Shown: one piece after another, positions 58,111 to 64,000 of the stretch | Layout of the letters: each line of letters opens with the position of its first letter | Numbering within the stretch: the stretch's first letter is position 1 | The notes under the pieces: model-generated | What the model was told of the DNA's origin: nothing | The model's input: the letters and a program-made list of their open reading frames with translations, nothing else | The model's database searches: none | Source: Siphonodentalium dalli | Lineage: Eukaryota > Mollusca > Scaphopoda > Gadilida > Siphonodentaliidae | DNA length: 64,000 nucleotides | Assembly (NCBI GenBank): GCA_032622095.1 | Contig: CP136062.1 | Coordinates: 35,466,918-35,530,917, forward strand | Direction of reading: 5' to 3' | Translations under genes and position numbers: made by a program

Positions 58111-61100
58111 ATGTCTCCAACAAGGCGAGAGATACTCTGTCTGCTCTTCTTGATGTCAGCCTTGTGCGTTCATGGCAACTATTTGGAACCTGAATATGAC
58201 CACCACTATGTGTACACGGCCGAGACGTCGGTGGCGGGACTTAACAAGATAACCACAATCATAAACGTAAGTTTGACTTTTTTCTCAATCACTTACCGTA
58301 ACTAATCTACATTGTAGTTCAAACCTTGTTGAAATTGTTATATGTAGTTAATACCAGACTGGCGATAGTCTCTATTCACATAAAAGGCAGCCAAACTGTT
58401 CTTAAATCTAAATTTAAAGGCTACGGTAATAACCGGTCAATAAATGATGGGATTACGTGTGAACGGACAAACAACTTGTTGCAAATTAATACTTTTAATA
58501 TGTATCATCGACGATGAGAGGCATTTCCTAATTGATTGTCCAACATTTCTTCCTATACGGAATGAACTCATTAAAATGATGGATGACAATTTTATCAATT
58601 TTCGATTGATGAGTAGATTGGACCAACTCACAGAGCCAATGACACAGCTCAAATATGCTCCCAAATCTGCAACGTAGTCAAGCGGTTATTCGAGCCCAGA
58701 TCACAGTTAAACTAGGCAAATTACGTGTGTTGAATCATGTAACATAACTCACTCTACAGATAAGAATATACGCAATTAATGAATATATATATATATATAT
58801 TATGATATTATCACTATTATTCAATGTATGTAATGTCAATATATTGTATGATGTCACATGATACACTGTTAATATTATTATACATGGCAACCTGTCCCTA
58901 TAATGGGGCGTCTTTTGCTGAATAAATCTATCTATCTATTTGGGGGACGCAATTTATAAAAGTTTTTATTCGCAAGAAGAACATGAGCCCACATGAGTCC
59001 CACTTTCCCGGAGATTGTGACGTCGCATACAGCAAGTTGTGCAGGTTTATATCATAATTCAAACTGGAGTCTAGCCTTGCACGATGATGTCACCCCCTTA
59101 GTGTACGTGGGGTTCATACATTTTCCAGGTGGTACGAGATATCCACACCCATCTGTTAACTGGTACTTGGGAATTTAACCGGTATTCAACAAAAAGCCTG
59201 GTACGCAACTTTTATAGCACAAAATTACAAAATTTATTTTTATTTTCGAGCCCAAATGACATATTTTGATGTAATTCTGTTTAATATCTCCGGATATGTT
59301 GAAGTTTGGATACTACTTCAGCAAATGTGTGAAAACTATGATATTACTGTCAAATTTGATAACGACTGTAAAGTTTGTATTCCATATTTTCTCAACTGAT
59401 AATCGCATGATTCACTCTTTCTGTTAACTGGTATCCTGGATTCAGAAGGTACAGGAATATCACCATATTGTCTGCTGCCGATGGTCAGCTTATTCGCGCC
59501 AAAGCTATACATGTATAACATATTTTTATATCGACTTTCTACGTCCGAGCACGTTGGTTTCACATCTAAATATGCATTTTAAAATAGATCTGCGGTAAAT
59601 GTAAATGTTAAGAACATACGAATCGAGACCATAGTCCATGGCCGAACATGATTATTTTTCCCAGATTACCATGACAGGTTTTGCCCAATCAGAAATAATG
59701 TTAGTAAATGGATGTTTAATACAATTATGTATTATACTTGCGTGTACATCTCTTTTGCAGTTCCATCTGCGAAGGTTGGTAACTGACACGTCAGGACTGC
59801 GGCATGTGTGTCAACTGGGTCTGGACAGCTACGTACAGCACTACCCGGGAGGATTCTGTAAGTTTCACATACTTTTACAATACAAATGTGTTGCCTATAC
59901 TAGTTACGTTAACATCGAAAGGGATATACTGCCCTGTCAATGTTATGTTATCGTCACAAAATCTTGGTTATGCAGATTCCTAGCTCCATTGTATGTAAAT
60001 TTCGAAATCCAACCATAAATTACCAATCGAAACCGGAAGATGGATATTCAGTGAAGTAGACAAGATTCGCAACACATAACGTCTTTGATGTTGTTGCTGT
60101 TAGTGTAAAATACACTGGTGTGCTGTCATAAATTAATTATAATTACCATGCTGTTTGCATCGTTCATAGAGCACATGAGTCTGTTTGGCAATAATTCATT
60201 CATTTTTGTATATATTATGTTGAGTAAATAAATGGGCGGATTTAGGGAAGGTCCCCCTTTAACTCCTCTTGTACATGTTTCATTCGTGAATATGGCGGAC
60301 ATCATATCCACATAGAAACAAAATGATTATTATGTTGAATTAGTTATATTATAACTAATTCAACAGAATAATAATTTTTTTCATATTTTGAAATTGTCAC
60401 CACAGCATGGTATTTGCAGGATTTCATCATATAAGAACTATATATACGGACCTGTTTTGAAAACAGTTAAAATCATTATGCGAATTTAATTAAGAAATGA
60501 CCTGCAGATCAATTGTGGTCATTGGATTTTTACCGGGGATTGACACGAACTTTGTTTAATTACTCTGGCGGTCAAAATCAAATGACCCCAGTCGATCTGC
60601 AAGCCATTCCTTATAATCATATACCAGTACATTTTAAACAATAATCATTTTACAAAACTACCAAAACAATTGTAAGTAACATATTGTTAAAACTCCAACA
60701 AAGTATCCCAATCACAAACTGCAGCGAGCGCATGCGCACACGACCGGCTTGAAGTGACGTATAGGCGTCCCCGATGTTCATCAACCAATAACAGAAGAGT
60801 CGATTTCGTTATTGGTTTACAAGAAAACCAATGTCAGAAATGGTAACGTGCTCAAGATCATATATTATATACCCATGATTGTAATTATAGAATATATAAT
60901 ATATTGGTTTCATGAATGACCAACTCATAATTCCGTCAAAACAACTAATCATTCAAATGATTACAACAACTATATATACGGCTTATCACTGAAGGTTTCT
61001 CATGCATCTCACCAGAATTCCCAATTACACCTTTTACCGGACTCGGCCTCCGGGTCGCAGTTCGACTTTTAATCTGTCCAAAAATACTCATTCTATAAAT

Positions 61101-62713
61101 CATAGTAAAACGCCCATGGCTCATGTATGTATACCAAGAATCAGCGAAACATTATACACGCGGAGCGCGGAATGAACATCCGAGACGTCCATGTAAACAT
61201 TATGGCGAAGTATGCTGATACCAACGGGCGATAATGTTGTGGCTGTAGCACGTTTGGAGTTTGGGATGATACCCGGGAAGATTTGAAAGGGCCGTCGGCC
61301 CTCTCATACAACCCACTTTTGAATGCTATATTTGTTGTGAATGTAGAGGGTGTTGAATGCTATATTTGTTGTGAATGTAGAGGGTGTTGAATGCTATATT
61401 TGTTGTGAATGTAGAGGGTGTTGAATGCTATATTTGTTGTGAATGTAGAGGGTGTTGAATGCTATATGTGTTGTGAATGTAGAGGGTGTTGAATGCTATA
61501 TTTGTTGTGAATGTAGAGGGTGTTGAATGCTATATTTGTTGTGAATGTAGAGGGTGTTGAATGCTATATTTGTTGTGAATGTAGAGGGTGTTGAATGCTA
61601 TATTTGTTGTGAATGTAGAGGGTGTTGAATGCTATATTTGTTGTGAATGTAGAGGGTGTTGAATGCTATATTTGTTGTGAATGTAGAGGGTGTTGAACGC
61701 TATATTTGTTGTGAATGTAGATGGTGTTGAATGCTATATTTGTTGTGAATGTAGAGGGTGTTGAATGCTATATTTGTTGTGAATGTAGAGGGTGTTGAAT
61801 GCTATATTTGTTGTAAATGTAGAGGGTGTTGAATGCTATATTTGTTGTGAACGTAGAGGGTGTTGAATGCTATATTTGTTGTGAATGTAGAGGGTGTGTG
61901 ATTATTTGTTGTGAATGTAGAGGGTGTGTGATTATATTTGTTGTGAATGTAGAGGGTGTGTGATTATTGTTGTGAATGTAGAGGGTGTGTGATTATTGTT
62001 GTGAATGTAGAGGGTGTATGATTATTGTTGTGAATGTAGAGGGTGTGTGATTATTGTTGTGAATGTAGAGGGTGTGTGATTATTGTTGTGAATGTAGAGG
62101 GTGTGTGATTATTTGTTGTGAATGTAGAGGGTGTGTGATTATTGTTGTGAATGTAGAGGGTGTGTGATTATTGTTGTGAATGTAGAGGGTGTGTGATTAT
62201 GTAGAGGGTGTGTGATTATGTAGAGGGTGTGTGATTATTTTAATACTATTAACTTACATGTGGACCTTTATGTTCTTGTTTCAGTGGCGAATATGGCGGA
62301 CAGCATGAACCTGGACAAGTCGTAAGTAAATATATGTGTCATATATATTAATCTAACTCATCGCATTTATCATGCGTGGCATGATGGAAGATCTCTCAAT
62401 CTGGACCACCATACATGTACATAGAGGATCTCCAATGAGTCGGAATCCTATATGAAATTTATTAACCGAGTGCACTAAATTTATTTGACCAAAATAAGCA
62501 ACGTGCAGGGTGGAACATTTCGATGAAATTAATAAACGTGAATGTTAGGAATGTATGTTTATTTTTGGAACACTAGAGTATTCCCATTTCAGTTTCTTCT
62601 ATCTCCATGACGACGACGGAGAAATCTCGGAAGTCCACGTTGACCCGGGGGATGAGAGTGAGCTACTCTACCTGAAGAAGGTTCTCGCCAGCTCGGTGAC
62701 GTCACGATCAAAG
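58111..62713 (+). CDS. Large lipid transfer protein, N-terminal exons 1-4 (partial)
   Basis: Four exons, all with GT/AG borders: 58111-58266, 59761-59857, 62285-62321 and 62593-62713 (intron phases 0, 1, 2, 0). They join without a stop into 137 codons. Residues 1-22 form a signal peptide (R-R-E then a hydrophobic L-C-L-L-F-L core ending V-H-G). Then comes the Vitellogenin_N-type opening (Y-V-Y-x-x-E-T-S-V-A-G-L near 33-44). Residues ~97-137 resemble the family's F-x-x-x-x-x-G-E-I-S-E-V...L-K-K-V-L-A-S segment. Members of this superfamily (vitellogenin, apolipophorin, MTP) are secreted or ER proteins that load and carry lipid; which one this is cannot be told from 137 residues. The rest lies beyond the window. 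Introns hold a retrotransposon tail, a dispersed repeat and a minisatellite. The third exon is only 37 nt. Confidence 0.75.
58330..58945 (+). pseudogene. 3' tail of a non-LTR retrotransposon in intron 1
   Basis: Contains the post-RT cysteine/histidine segment typical of ORF2 C-termini (D-D-E-R-H-F-L-I-D-C-P near 58515-58545, preceded by I-N-D-G-I-x-C-E-R). A non-coding tail follows, ending in 'gctgaataaatctatctatc', a polyadenylation-like signal with a tetranucleotide tail. The frames are interrupted. Inserted in the sense direction of the host gene. Confidence 0.75.
60325..60373. repeat. Perfect inverted repeat around 'gttatattataac'
   Basis: 'ttgaattagttatatt' is mirrored by 'ataactaattcaa', with partial extension on both sides; likely the core of a small MITE in intron 2. 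Confidence 0.6.
60495..60612. repeat. Imperfect inverted repeat in intron 2
   Basis: 'aatgacctgcagatcaattg' ... 'tggtcatt' is mirrored by 'aatgacccc.gtcgatctgca' ... 'agccatt'; a short MITE-like hairpin. Confidence 0.5.
60790..61165 (-). repeat. Dispersed repeat R2, copy 2
   Basis: Reverse complement of 7300-7690; lies in intron 2 of the lipid transfer protein gene. Confidence 0.65.
61318..62238 (+). repeat. 34-bp / 29-bp minisatellite in intron 2
   Basis: First ~17 units of 34 bp (ttgaatgctatatttgttgt + gaatgtagagggtg). Then shorter units where 'tgtgattat' replaces 'ttgaatgctatat', and finally 14-17-bp remnants. The array ends 46 bp before exon 3. Confidence 0.95.
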
Positions 62714-62726
62714 GTATGTCGTAATT

Positions 62727-63203
62727 AGATCATGCCATGAATCTCTACTCTGGCTACGCATGTAGACATCATACTCCACCAGTTAAAAAAAACCTAGGAA
62801 TTTTTGGATGTTCTGACAGTAAAGTTTATAAAATAAAAAAAAACAATTCATGTAATATATTTTTTAGTTAATACCTGTTCCTTAATAATATTTATTTCGC
62901 AGTATAGGTGAAGGTCCAAGCTCGAGATCGCATGATTTGTGTGACTTTGTTAAGGAATTTCTTCCAAGAAAGAATTCAATGTTTATTGTGATATCGAGTC
63001 GACTCACAAAAATAATGAAAACTCGAGCTGGGACCACCACCTACTGTGAAATAGATTACTAAGGAACAAGTTTTAACAAAGAAATATATTCCTTTCCTTG
63101 TTTGTTCAATAAAAAACAGTTTCATTTTGAATGGGTGCATGGAATATTATCTCTATACGGACATAGCCAGAGTAGAGTTTCATGGCGTAATCTATGTCAT
63201 ACG
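62727..63203. mobile_element. MITE in the intron after exon 4
   Basis: Outer inverted ends 'gccatgaatctctactctgg' and its complement near 63165-63195. Inner inverted blocks at 62865-62927 and 63022-63081 share 'ctcgag' and 'ttgttcctta'-like sequence. No coding capacity. Confidence 0.6.
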
Positions 63204-63417
63204 ATGACATTGTCGTTATAACAATATTAATTCACAAATAAACGAGAGTATACCAATCTAACCCTTACTGAAGATAACTACTCCTTGATGGGTAGTTCCC
63301 TTTGGATATGTTCAGATAATAAGTTCAACAAACGTACATATATTAGTTCTTTGTTTAACTTATTGTCTGGACATTTCTCACAAATTAAAGATGAATAATC
63401 CGAATTAACGCTCGCAA

Positions 63418-63745
63418 ATTACTATTTCCTTGGCTTCGGGGGGGGGGTAAAAAGATACTTGATTCGAGTCGAGGAACCCACCCATCAAAGCTCAGAGTGA
63501 TCAGATATCGATGTTTGAAATCGAATATTTTTCACCACCAAGTGGCCCAGTAAACAGTCGACGAGAATACTTTCTCTGACCAAATTGCGGATGCAGATGA
63601 TAGCTATAAAATCAAGTGGCTTTTATCAGATATTTGACAAACCGGCAAAATTTCGTTGAATAAAATGTTGATAAATTACAGGTTATGGGCAATTTATACT
63701 ATAGTTGACTGGTTTGGGCAATTTACATGATTCTGATAACTGAAG
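63418..63745 (+). repeat. Dispersed repeat R1, copy 3
   Basis: Longest intact-looking copy of the R1 family, with a G-run at 63438-63446. It lies downstream of exon 4, presumably in the next intron. Confidence 0.65.
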
Positions 63746-64000
63746 CGGCATTTAAAAAAAAATTGTTGAAATCTGAATTAACTGCTTTTCGACAAGCAGT
63801 ATATGTCACAGAAAGATGCATTGATGTCATAAATATACAACTTTGAACAAAATGTTCGGGTCCGAATAAGGTCTATTGCGAAGTCGCGTTATCTTAATAG
63901 GACATGTCACACTGGCTGTTTTTTGTTTGTTTTTTGGGGACCCAAACCGCGTATTCCAAGTTGTATTTTTACTTCAATGCTTCTTTCTTGGATATATAAT

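Overview
The window looks like nuclear DNA of a metazoan, most likely a marine invertebrate. Real coding sequence occurs as short exons bounded by consensus GT/AG splice sites, and the rest is AT-rich, gene-poor and packed with tandem repeats, MITE-like elements and non-LTR retrotransposon remains. A mollusc or other lophotrochozoan would fit, but nothing here fixes the taxon.

Host genes. (1) At the right end (58111 to beyond the window, + strand) four exons join in frame into the secreted N-terminus of a large lipid transfer protein (vitellogenin/apolipophorin/MTP superfamily). The gene is cut by the window edge. (2) At the left end (minus strand, exons at 8032-8219 and 796-984) lies a candidate secreted precursor with a furin-type RSKR site and a cysteine layout like cystine-knot growth factors; its 5' exons are not found. 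(3) A weaker possible terminal exon lies at 48890-49073.

Layout. 1-8.5 kb: dispersed repeats and a pair of ~1.3 kb inverted repeats inside the candidate cystine-knot gene. 8.54-14.85 kb: an unclassified 6.3 kb element ending in arrays of GC-rich hairpins. Both arms carry the same convergent small gene pair (A and B), and the middle carries a broken zinc-knuckle gene (C) and another small gene (D). Genes A, B and D share related upstream modules, and the gene pairs share related 3' modules. 15-17 kb: diverged duplications. 17.2-20.7 kb: a 29-bp minisatellite. 21.46-35.44 kb: a 14-kb almost perfect palindrome with a 29-nt spacer. The same minisatellite resumes at 37.0 kb. 37.3-38.6 kb: a dead reverse transcriptase followed by a 60-bp tandem repeat. 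39-45.9 kb: MITEs, short tandem repeats and an older relative of the hairpin element's terminal module (43.7-44.6 kb). 46.2-48.4 kb: a 52-bp satellite with higher-order structure. 49.6-57 kb: 59-bp minisatellites and fold-back elements with short inverted ends. 57.0-58.06 kb: a 30-bp minisatellite that stops 48 bp before the lipid transfer protein start codon. 58.1-64 kb: that gene, with a retrotransposon tail in intron 1, a 29-34-bp minisatellite in intron 2 and a MITE after exon 4.

The strongest candidate for something undescribed is the 8.54-14.85 kb element: hairpin-array ends, related regulatory modules reused for convergent gene pairs, and open but unrecognised reading frames duplicated in mirrored arms. 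It looks like a rearranged, partly defective copy of a DNA virus or self-synthesising element. The 14-kb palindrome is the other main anomaly and may be either biology or an assembly artefact.
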